Of a DNA stretch of 64,000 nucleotides, positions 12,101 to 24,100 are shown piece by piece. The stretch's first letter is position 1. Every line of letters begins with the position of its first letter. The stretch lies in assembly GCA_012064415.1 (NCBI GenBank), contig SSNU01000279.1, positions 186,001 through 250,000 of the forward strand. The letters run 5' to 3'. The DNA is from Gyrodactylus bullatarudis. Taxonomy: Eukaryota; Platyhelminthes; Monogenea; Gyrodactylidea; Gyrodactylidae. Position numbers and translations under genes: made by a program. The notes beneath the pieces are model-generated. The model made no database searches. It was not told the origin of the DNA and was given only the letters and a program-made list of their open reading frames with translations.

Positions 12101-15100
12101 ATGGTCTACGATATAAGGGTGAAAAGAATCAAGTTTTATGTAACTCTAGATGCCATCATTCTCTTCCTTGTGGCAATAAATAAATTATTCATTTTTTCTC
12201 ATTATTTTTAATCAATTGGTTGAGTTGATGAGCTCACTGACTTTCTCAGTGAGTTTGGGTAATAAGGGCTTATTAGCTAGATTCACTAAAGATACACTGA
12301 TTACCAACATACACTAGTGAATTACCAACACTCACTGATTTCCCAAACTCACGGTAACATATACACTGATGACCAAAACCATCAATGTGCACACTGAGTT
12401 TCCACTTTGAGGGTCATAACCGTCAGTGTATTCACTGATCGTCAATGAGGAAACTCGAGTGTACACATTAATCGTCAGTGTGTACACTAATTTTGTGTGA
12501 ATACATCAATGTGGAAACTAATCTATTTCTCACCTAGAAAAAGATTTTTAGGATAATATTTTCGTTATTACACTAAATATGTATTTTTCATAAGTATTCC
12601 CAACCTGTGAGTAGTCAAAACTCAAGCTTCTTGAATTATCTTTTTATAGAACTTGACGATGGTTCCTCACAGGAAATCAAGACCTAAGCTATAAAGATGA
12701 TTAAACAAACTGCAGGAAGTAACAAAGAAGGGACAAATATGACCTCGAAGATTCCAGAGATTGACTCAAAAAGACTCTTCAAATTTGATCGATTTCATCA
12801 CTCAAAAAGACCTCTTTAGTCTTTACTAGATAGAAACCATAGTTGGAGTAATATAAAGCTTATTTTCAAGAGGCCAGTTGAGTATTCTGGGGGAATTTTT
12901 ATATCAGCGACATATGCGATATAAGATATGAAGTGAAATTAGGATCAAACAGCAGATATTATGGTATGCTTCGATGCGAATGCTTAACAGGCTATAAAAG
13001 CAAGTGATGCAAATTTCGAGGGGATAATGTTTTGTGTCACTCTAGGTACTATGCATTAATAAATAAGCCTTATATTCTTCCATAATTTAATTAATAGTTA
13101 AGTATTCTATCTTAAAATCCTTTTCTAGGTGAGAAATAGATTAGTTTCCACATTGATGTGTACACTCGAGTTTCCACATTGACGATCAGTGAATACACTG
13201 ACGGTTATGACCCTCAAAGTGGAAACTCAGTGTACACACTGATGGTCAGTGTATACACTGAGGGGAGTTTCCACATTTATTGTAACATGTATATTTTAAA
13301 AAGCTCAAATACTCATGGATTCCAAGTCAGATTCAAAAGATAAAAATATTGCTAGAATAAGAAATTTAATTTATTTTCAGCTTAGTGTAAGTGGTATAGC
13401 ACTAAAACTAAATTTTCCATTAATTATTACGTACAAGGTTCAAATCTCTGCTCGTTTAAATTTTGAAATTAGCTTTCAGAAAATTTCCGACTCCTAGATT
13501 TAAGTATTTCAAGCAAAGATTTTAGCATGAATAAAATGCTCAGTGTTTGAACATTACCAAATGTTAAGTTAATTGTTGAATTTAGCTATTTTTTCGAAGA
13601 AGAGCGTTGCTCTACTAAGGATTAAAAAAATTGAAAAATGGAAATTGAACAACCATAATATTTTGATGTCCTTCTATGCTAACAAATATCATTGCGATCA
13701 AGAAAGAAATAATTTTCCCACTGTCGATTCACTCACCTGGTTCAGTCTAGAATGTTTGAATTGTTCTGGTATATCTGTAATGTTCTTTACTCGGTTGATG
13801 TAGTCTTCATCATTTAAATGGTCCAATTCTCTCTCGGTATAATATTCGGATGTATGAACTGATGGGCGAACACTGTTTTTCATTCTAAGGCTAGTAGATT
13901 TACCGCCTTGGTCAATAGGAGGTACACCGTTTGAATTTTGCAAATCTAGGTGAAAAATCGATTTAGAATCTTTGAAAATTGGCCTTTTCAATAACATTTG
14001 AGAATCTGAGAGACAGATTATCAGATTTTTGAGAGAAAGCCAAATTTTTCAAATTTTCTCAATCTCATTTTGAAGATACTCTGTAATCGAAAACTATTGA
14101 AAAGAATTTCCTCCTTTAAAAACGATCGAGTTTGTTCTGATTTACAAAATCTCAATAGAAAATGACAATTTTTGAAAATGCGCCTAGATTTTCTAATCCA
14201 AACCTTGAAAATAGCTAACATTTTAATCTCAAGAGATGAATTCAAAGTGATAACATTTTCGAATTCTACGGGCATGGTTTCTCTATTAGTGGTTTTTCAA
14301 AATTTTCTTTATATTTTCAAGGAAATTTTTATATTTTTTCAAAAACGAGTCATTTTTAAATTGCTATAACTTTTCAATAAAAACTATTGTAGTTTAATAA
14401 GTCATAGTTCATTCGAAAGAATACATGATATTAGTTTTGGGAAATTTACACTTGCAGTATCATTTTTTTCGTTTATTTCAGTATAATAGACCGACGTTTT
14501 TTTACACTTAAAGTATTATTATTAATTTTATTTTCTTCATCAGTATCAAAAGATGAAATAATTTCAGAAACAGTATAATAGACCAATATATCCTTTCACT
14601 TTCAGTATCAATGATTATGAAAATTTACTGATGCAGTAACATTTCACGTTATTTTTTTCAAAAGATTTTCACCATACTACTTATATTTTTCCTATCAAAC
14701 TTAGCAATTTTTTTGAATTTTAACATTAGTTATATTAAATCAATAAAATTTGTAGCCATTTCTTATTTGATAGATTTAAAAAAATTATATTCCTTTATAC
14801 ATTGTTCCACTACGGAAAATTTTTCTAATGCTTGAATTTCTCATTATGCATATACCTTCATACGACATTCTACAAAATTTTCTGATGTTAAAATTGCCAG
14901 TTACGATTGGAAAAATAAAAGTAGTATGGTGAAAATCTTTTGAAAAAAATAACGTAAATTGTTACGTAAATTTTCATAATCATTGATACTGAAAGTGAAA
15001 GGGTATATTGGTCTATTATACTGTTTCTGAAATTATTACATCTGATGAAGAAAATAAAATTAATAATAATACTTTAAGTGTAAAAAAACGTCGGTCTATT

Positions 15101-18100
15101 ATACTGTAACTGAAATAAACGAAAAAAATGATACTGCAAGTGTAAATTTCCCTATTAGTTTTACTTTCAGAAAAGTGGTAAATAGTTATCTTTACATTCT
15201 TCTAAACAGAATCACGGATGAGAAAGAGACAATGGCTATGGAAGACTTAAGATTTCTCATTAGGATAACTTTAACCATTTTAGGGTTACTGTACTTCAAA
15301 ATAGGAAAATTTATCATTTTGATTTTCAAAACAGAATCTGATATTTTAAATGCATTTCATTTATTTTGAAAAATAATCATTTATAAGAATCACCTCCATT
15401 CAATTAGAAAAAAAATCCACTTATTTTGAATTATCAAATTCAACTTTCTTGTTCTTCAAATAGGGAATTTATCGTGCGCTTTCCTTTGAAAAACTTCAAA
15501 AAGATAAACTTACTATCGTAATAAAATTGAAGATACTTTTTCTCTTCATCAAAGTTTTCCTGATCTTTCTTGAATTTCTCCTCTCTTTTGGCTAACATTT
15601 CTCTTTCTTCATTCAGTTTCATCTTTTGTCGTTCGAGTAGATTCTTAGTCTTCTCTTGTTCTTTTTCCCATTCAGCTTTCCTCCGTTCAAAATCGACTCT
15701 CATTGCACGTAACTTTTCATTTTCCACCAGCCTGGCTTCGACATTGGACTTTGACTTATTTCGATCGATTTTTGCTGCGTTCTCACCAGTGAGAGTGGAT
15801 GTTTCCAATTCTCTTTTACAATTTTCACACATGATATTCTTGAGGATTCTCGTACGGAAATTATTTAAATTTTCATTTTCTTTTTTCAAATGAAGCAAAT
15901 TGTTTTTATCGTGGTAGGATTCCTCTTGAAGTCTCACCAATTCTTCCTTTTGAAAAAAGGGTAAACTTCAATACATTATCGAAATGAAGAAATCGATAAG
16001 TCGTTTTAGTTTGTGAACAAAACCAAAAGTTTTCATTCAAACAGAATCACCAAATTTTAAATAAACAAGGATAAATTGAATTTATACTGGAAAGGAAGAA
16101 ATTTGATAAATCAGTAATATAAATCTATTCTATATTAGGATTTTTACAAAAATCTCATTTTTTCACGAATCCAATTGCAATTCAAAAGGGACACTTTTTT
16201 GGAGAAAATTGGAGACGGTTTTTCTATTCTTTAAAATTTTGATTTCACTTAAGAATTAATAAACTAGTATGATCTGAGAGCAGCTCAAATTGAGGGTTCT
16301 ATCAGAAATTAATTAAGAATAGCTGTATACTGTGATAAAACAGGTGTCAAATAGTTTCAAGTCCAACCTCATGAAAGAGACTCACTGATAATGAAGAAGC
16401 AGCCCCGTTTATCTTTCTGCTTAAGAAAAGGACACGGTCTCTTAGTGTTGCATCGTCGAATTTCTCATCTGGGCCGAGGATTATTTCATTTTCAGCATCC
16501 TGAGAGTCGTCATTGCTTGAGACTTGCTTCCTGACAATACTGTTTGACTTTTCACGACTACCTTTTTGAAAGAAGCTTCCAGGTATTTTACTCTTGAATA
16601 AGTTGGAGCATAAATTAATTGGACAATGAAATCAAGAAATAAGAATAAAAATGATTGACTCTCGGAATAAAGGAATCTATAGATGAACTGGCATTCAAAA
16701 TTTCGAATGAATGAGCAAATTAAGTGAGGATATAGAATCGAGAAGAATATCCATTCAGATCCCCGTAAGATACAATGCATTTATTTTTTTCGAAAAGATA
16801 GAACAGATGATCTCAAAGATATTTTATATCTAAATTAAAACTTTTTCCGCTATAAAAATTTGAGTCGTTCGAATGGAGAGAACAAAAAAATAAACTTAAA
16901 TATGTTTAAAAATTTAAGGCATGATTTTTCATGTGTTTCAGATGTTGAAAAGTGAGGGCAAAGAAAATATATTCTCTGGCCCAACATGCAGATTAAGTAG
17001 TTTTTATTTAAAATTCTATATGAAGGGGTTAGCTGAAACATGGCCTTCATTAGCATGCAACAAAATAAGTCAGTCAACAGATTGATAGATACTTTTTGAA
17101 CTCAGAAATATCAAAAGTTTAACTAGTTTAACTCTAACAGCTTTAAAATATCAGATTCTGTTCTAGAGTTTAAAGATTATAAATTCAAAAAGTGTCAAGA
17201 TGAACACCAGAGCTTTTATTTTGGGATATTTAAAAAATCATAAATATTTATTTTCATAGCCTTCTCTAATTTGATCTGAAATACTACTATAGAGCCTGAA
17301 ACTAGATCCAAACTTCATTGGATAATGAAAACGCGTTTTTATTTCATTATAGCTAAGATTAAAAGTTGTAAGTTAAGATCACTGATCCAACTCTACCAGA
17401 ATATTATGTTTCTTTCATTCGTATAATTAGAACTCATTTCAATTTTAATAAGTAAGAAAGAACTCATCTCGTGCTAATTAAAATAACTTTTACATTATTT
17501 GTGACAGAAAATAAATTTGTTATACTTATTTGTTATTGAATGTAAAAGAAATAATTTAGACATGAAATATATATTCAAGAGAATATAACCAGCCTATTTA
17601 CGTTAAAATTTAGGCAAAATTAATCAGTTTAAAAATTTAAAGTGGTTTTAGAGTAAAATCTGTTAAATCAGAAAGCAAAGTCCACGCTAGGTCACTAAAT
17701 TCTGTTTATTCATACTCGAATTCATTAAACAGCGAGTAGTGAACCCTGATTCGGGTGTAAATTTTCATTTCAAATGTTATTTTTTATGTTCTGAATTAGA
17801 AATGGGAAACTTAATACTCTTAATGTTGGCGCTAGCAATCTTTTAATGATTCGATAACGAATCAAAACTAATATCCCGTATTGAATGGAGATTCACTCAT
17901 ATCAGAACAAGACTCATATTTAGGACATGGAGAATTGAGTAGAGTGGTATTTAAGTATTTTTCCAAAGAGACAATCAAGGAGGACTTTACTTTCCGATAG
18001 AACTAAAGAATTAGAGTAATTAGAGATAAGATAGGGTTGATAACTCTTACTATTTTCGATCCAAAGGACTCCGGTCTATCAGACTTTGGTAACATTAGTT

Positions 18101-21100
18101 TATTATGAGGAAAAAGTTATGAATGAGAAATTGATTCAAAAAGTATTGATAAATCATAGTATGCAATCGTATCTATATATCTTTTTTGTTCATGCAAAAT
18201 GAATAATTACAAAGGTTTCAAAGATAATAGAATTCCTTTTGTCCTAATTGAAAAAATGAAATTGATTATTTTGGAAAATATTTTCAGAATTCAATGAGAA
18301 ACTCATTGTGAGGATTCAGAAATCAAGTGAATATTTAGAATTAATCCGAACAGATAAATATGCGCGTTTCCTCCTCTTTTGGACGAGTCAGTATTAATCC
18401 TTTCGCACTGATTGTATACTGTAGTAATACTACAGTGTAGTATACAAATTTTAGTATAAAGCTCCCAAACACGAATAGTCAAAGAAAGGAGGCCCACTAG
18501 GTGACACTGAATAATCTCCTTACGGATGTCAGGCACGCTCACCGGGAGATTAAGAACAGGAGGTCTTTGGTAGTTTCCTTCTTTAAAAAAGAACCTACGA
18601 ACTCAATGCCAAACACAGCTCCGACTATCTCCGGGGAACCTCTCCGAACGCATCAGCGCGATTGTTAGCTTGAACAACGATTCGCTATCATCGTGCCCGC
18701 TCCCAATGTAGACACAACTTAGAGTCTCGAATGTGGTTGTGAATGGCACATCAACGTGTAGAAGTTACATTCAACATGGTCATGATAGTCTAGGTTCTTT
18801 CGGGGAGCACTAGGGTTCGGAGCTAGACTACGTGCAATAGGCTAGTTCTCACTAAGAAGGCGATCCTAGTACAGCCTAGGTACTCCAAGTAATGCCCTCA
18901 TCCCTGGTCCTGAAAGGGTTAATAAACCCATGCTAATTGGATTACTTCTATATGCTCTGGCGTACTCATGATGTTTTCTAATGATCTATATATTAATTTT
19001 ACTATTCTAGAATTGTTTTAGGGTTTTGTGATTAAAATTTGAAAAGTCCATGCGTTTTTTTTGAATTTCAAATATCTTTGTCAAAAGTTGAATAAAAACC
19101 TGAATTCTTCCGGGCCACAGGAATTATCATTTATCTTTTATAAAGGCCGAAAGAAACCTATTTGACAATTGATTAGAGTAATTATCGATTGAGTTAAATT
19201 TTTACAATAATTTACACTGAATTTTCTTTAAAAAAATTACCTTAACTGATTCATACCTTCTCTGTGATTAAAAGTTATTATAGGAATTGTAAATTATCTT
19301 GAAAGATATTTGGTTATTAGAGGTGTAGAATTATCAATTCTATTATAATTTTAAGTTATTATATTTCTTAAATGATAATTTCGTATAAAACTTCTCCAAA
19401 CTCTTTTTAAGAACAGATATTCACTTTTTGAGTGAAAACTTACCTTGGATTTACTATCAGATCGATAATCTAAATAATAAAAACGATAAGTTTTCTTATT
19501 CGAAATTAAACTAGAGGAAAATTCTTACGATTCTTTTCATCTATACTGGAGCTGCTTCTTGAGATGCTTGATGGTTTCCGATCTTGAACAATCCTCAAAA
19601 GTTCTATACCTGAAAAATCAATTCTATAAAAATCTCAATAAATTCGATTTTTATTTTATCTTGTACTCAGAAATTTTATAGTTTTTCAAAGTTTTGATTA
19701 GACACACAAGGTTTTAAGTATTTTGGGATGAATTTAAGAAGAATATTCTTATTTTCTTTCAAGGGATGACTCATCAGTGATGAATAATTAATAATAATAA
19801 GTTTTAACTTTAATAATTCCCAGTTTCAAATGAAAGACTCATTTAGAGGATTTGAAAGTCAAGTGGATATTTAGTAATAAAGCTCTAAATATTTTTCACC
19901 GGATCTCGTTAGACTATTACACCGGTTAGATATATATAATTAATTCGATTATCAATAATATCCTCTGATTGGTTACATTTAATAATTCTGATTTTTATAA
20001 CAATCATTAAAACTACATCCTTTTCTGCCTTTTCTTTCTCTACAGATAGACCAATGAAAGCCAGAAGACAACATAGTCAGGTAACAAGCGAACAACGTTT
20101 ACTCACAGAAATTGTTCAAATCTTCAAATTCATTCCTCTTTCGGTATCGTAGCTCAACACTAGATCCTGAGTTATATCGATGATCAGCTAAGGAATATTC
20201 ATTAATTGGTGGCTTTAATTTTGACGAATTTTTAATACTGGTTCCACTACTTGTACGAACAACCTTGATGAATGTAAAATTACAGTATTATGATAATTAT
20301 AATTTTATGATAATTGTACAAAAAAGAAAAGATATTAATTTCAAATTATACGTATGAAACTCCAAAGTTTGTTATATGATTAGATGTCTAGAGAACTATT
20401 TAAAATTTTATGGGAATTAGACAATTCTAATTAAAAAGAAAATCGAAGCTTACTTCTTTCTTATCCTAAATTTGATAATATATGCATAAATATTAATTTA
20501 TTGATAACTATTCTTTCATATTATTCAAGTTAATTAATAATAATCGTATTAGAAAAACAATGAGAATAGATCATTTAAAATGAGTAAAACCTCACCTGAT
20601 ACGATCTAGGCCGATTAAGGGACAATTCTTCAATGGTTTTTGTAAAATCTTTGTTAAAGAATGTTTGCAAAAAGTTATTCCGTGAGTTTATTGCAGTTAT
20701 CAGTTCATCATCCAATGAAGCCAACTTTTGTAATTCTGCCAAATTCCTGTTGTACTCATCTTGCAAACGATCTCTTGTCTTTTGGTAATCTTCCTCTATA
20801 GATCAAGAATATTCATTTGTTATTTTTTCTAGATAATGATATCCAATAAAACCTTCATGAAATAATATGATAAAATTTTATTCTGTTAGACCCAAATATT
20901 ATTTTAGAAATTTCATTCAAAAATTATAGAATGAATTCTAAATATCGACTGAAATTGTCTTTACAAGCCTTCTTCACTGGTACGACAAGCCCATCAACAC
21001 TAAATATTTTCTTAATCTCACCACTAGCTGTCTTGTCCAATTAGATTAGACAATAGTATATCAGGAGTATTACCTATTCATTGAACAAAACTGGGATGAG

Positions 21101-24100
21101 ATGATGGAAATATATGAATAGTATTTTTTGTTTGATAAGCGGCATACTCGTTAATGTTTTAAACCTCTATTCAGAAATTCAAAACTGTTAACTCACCGAT
21201 TGATTCATTGCCCATAACCAAAAAGTTTAAACCCTTATTGATAATGTTCTTCCATCGTTGACAATCGTCTGGTGTTGAACAATGAATTTCATAGATTTTC
21301 GAATGTTTTTCTGAATCAATAATAAGATAAAATGACAACGTTGAGCCAGCTGTCTCCCTGAATAGAGGTTTGTCATAGCCCCATTTCAGAATGACTGGTT
21401 GATCTTCATCTTCTGATATGAGTAGATGGTATGTGTCAGGACTCGAGGCTTCAGTCACAATGAAGAATCCCTTATCAAAGGCGACTCCATAAGCATCTGG
21501 AATAAAAGAAAAATTAGATTTGCCTCAAATCAATGAAAAAATCTGCTAAAATCTATCAGGCATAAAAAAATATGATAGCCCAAAGCTATTTCAGAGGTGT
21601 TCAGCTTTCGAGGATGAATTTATTTGCTAGTAGTTTCAATGTCTAAAAACACTGTAATTTTTCCATTGTAATTAGACATTTTGAACACACAGCCAGTGTG
21701 TAGGTGGTGTCAAAACTAATGTTGAGTATTAGAGATAAATGGGGGGGCTTGCCTCACAACGTTCTAATCCTGACGAGTCCAAATGAGGACGAAACGCGTC
21801 TAAATCTGCCATCGTCAGTTGAATATTATTTGATTCTCTTATTAAATTGACATCAAATTGGTGTGAGAAGACAATCCCTATCAAGTTAGATATATATGGA
21901 TATGGTAATAACCAGTGACCACACTTTTCTAGAAGGTTCAATTCCTAAAAAACTGTTATTTCTAAAGAGTAATCAAAGAGAGAGTGAATTTTGGTCATAA
22001 GGCAAGGTTAGGCCAACCTGAGTGGCAGGCAAAGTTACTCAAAATTTGTCTGATTCATGTTTCATGAAAAAGTGCCTTTATTTAGCAGGAAAGATTTTTC
22101 CTTTAGGATATGATAATCAATCAATCCAACACAATTTAACCCTCGAAGACCCAGAGAAATATTTTTCAAGGTACATCGCAGAGATTTAAAATATAGAAGG
22201 GTTTTAGAATATGCTGATAACGAATATGCAATTTTTTCAAAAGTCAACCTGTAGTTTAGAAGATAGTGTCCCAAAAAATGATCATATTTAGACCTTGAAA
22301 ATGGCTAACTTTTTTATTTCAAGAGATGAAATAGATGTGATAGCTTATTCGAATTCTACAGGTATAATTTCTCGATAAAAATTTCTTTCTTTTTCCCTTC
22401 GATCTCTGTAAGTGGTTTTTCAAAAAACCGTATATATTTAAGGAAATTTTTAGTATTTTTTAAAAAACGAATCATTTTTAAATAGTCATAATAAATTACT
22501 CGAAAATTACTTGAAGGTTTAATTGAAAGCTTACGAATGCTGATTCCCAATCGTCAAATTTCGAATTTGCTTTCAAATTCACGAAAATACATTGCAAATG
22601 ATTGGGATGTAAAAATTTGATGACAAAGTCAAATTTCGAAAAAAAACTCACCATGGGTTTTTTTATTGAGAACTATCTTGAGGCGATCAAAGTTTTCCAA
22701 TTGAAAGTCGACCCTGTTGATATTCTCAGTTATCCAATCTTCAGCATTTCTCGTTTGTGATGATGCATTACTCTCGGTTCTGTATTTAAAGCCGTTTTTG
22801 AATTTTCTCAAGGTGTCATCATTCTTCAATTTCATCATGTGGGCCTGTGAGCCAGATAGAATTGATGTTGTCAAATCTCGTGCACTTTCCAGCTCTTGTT
22901 TTTCCTCATCGTTCTCTGTAGAAATAAATCATAAAAGTCTTGAAAGTACTTTATTTCTCATATACATACTGAATTTTTCAACGTTTACTTTATATTTCAT
23001 TGATCTTATATATATCGAAGTATAATGACTTCTTGACATTTTAGGATTATATTTTAATTTTGAATAAATTATCATCTAAAGGTAAAACAGTGATGAAGTA
23101 CAAGATCATTGTATGCCAATTACAAGAGACTTTCCATCACTAAATTGGTCTGATTTTTATTTAGGCAAGATGAATATTCTGAAAGCAATTAGCTTTCTTC
23201 GTTAAAAAAAATTAATTTTGTTGGGTTTTAAGTCATTGCATTTAGAGTTTTAATTTGCTTATGTAAAAACTTTATCAGTCCTTTGAAATGAAATATTATT
23301 ATAAAATTAAGGTCAAACAGAATAATAATGAAAAGAAGATGTCTTAATAAAATCTATAAACGCAACCCTTTTATAAAGTTTTGATTCAAATCTTTTGAGG
23401 TTTGATTAAAATGGTAACGTGAGAATTGTTCTATTTAGAACCATTGGCCAAAGATAGTTTACATAAAACAGCTTACCTAATGTTGCATCAATAAGAGAGT
23501 TTAACAAAGGCTCAACCTTTGTCCATCTTTGATTAATAATCAGTAAATATCCATCGATCCCTTTTTTATGATCTGGATCATTGGTCTGAATATACTGTAA
23601 AAAGAAAAAAAAAGTTTTAAAGTTGGTTAATTTCTTTGCATCGAAATGTAATAAATACAGTTAGACCTGTGACTTATGAACCAAAAATTACCCTCTTCCC
23701 TCTGCCCCTTTTTAATTTATTTTTCGAAATCATCATCATACTTATGAGTAGGGTTTCTGTAGATTTCTTCATGCTTGGTTGATCGTACATATATTTGGAT
23801 CAAAAGATATCCAAACTTATATTATTTCACTAAAAATAGCTTTTTCCCAAGTTTGATGACGGAGTAGGGGGGTCTTTTTATCGCCTCCAAAACAAACAAA
23901 TAACAAGCCTAGTGACCATTTGGATGTACTTACTCATTACACTACTCTTTTAAACATCCAACTTTTCCCCACCCTTTCGGAAATCTTATTCTAAAAACCT
24001 TTACACATTTTTTTAGTCTATACTCTACAAAGTGGAGTCTAACCTAGACTGTCTAAGTCAAGACTATCATTTCTTAGCTGGGTCGTTGACCATATTAAAA

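Larger units (their letters stand above)
9218..13736. other. Last intron of the RhoGEF gene
   Basis: 4.5 kb without host coding sequence. It carries a dispersed AT-rich repeat at about 10640-11190, and the DNA transposon of 11397-13287, which interrupts another dispersed repeat whose uninterrupted relative is at about 26120-26400. The rest (9.2-10.6 kb) shows nothing I can name. Confidence 0.55.

Noticed and set aside
15570..15893. + strand Ser/Phe-rich reading frame
   Set aside because: Antisense shadow of the charged coiled-coil exon of the RhoGEF.
18600..18960. Ribosomal RNA fragment
   Set aside because: GC-richer and suggestive, but no recognisable match to conserved 5S, 18S or 28S strings on either strand; reported only as an unexplained island.
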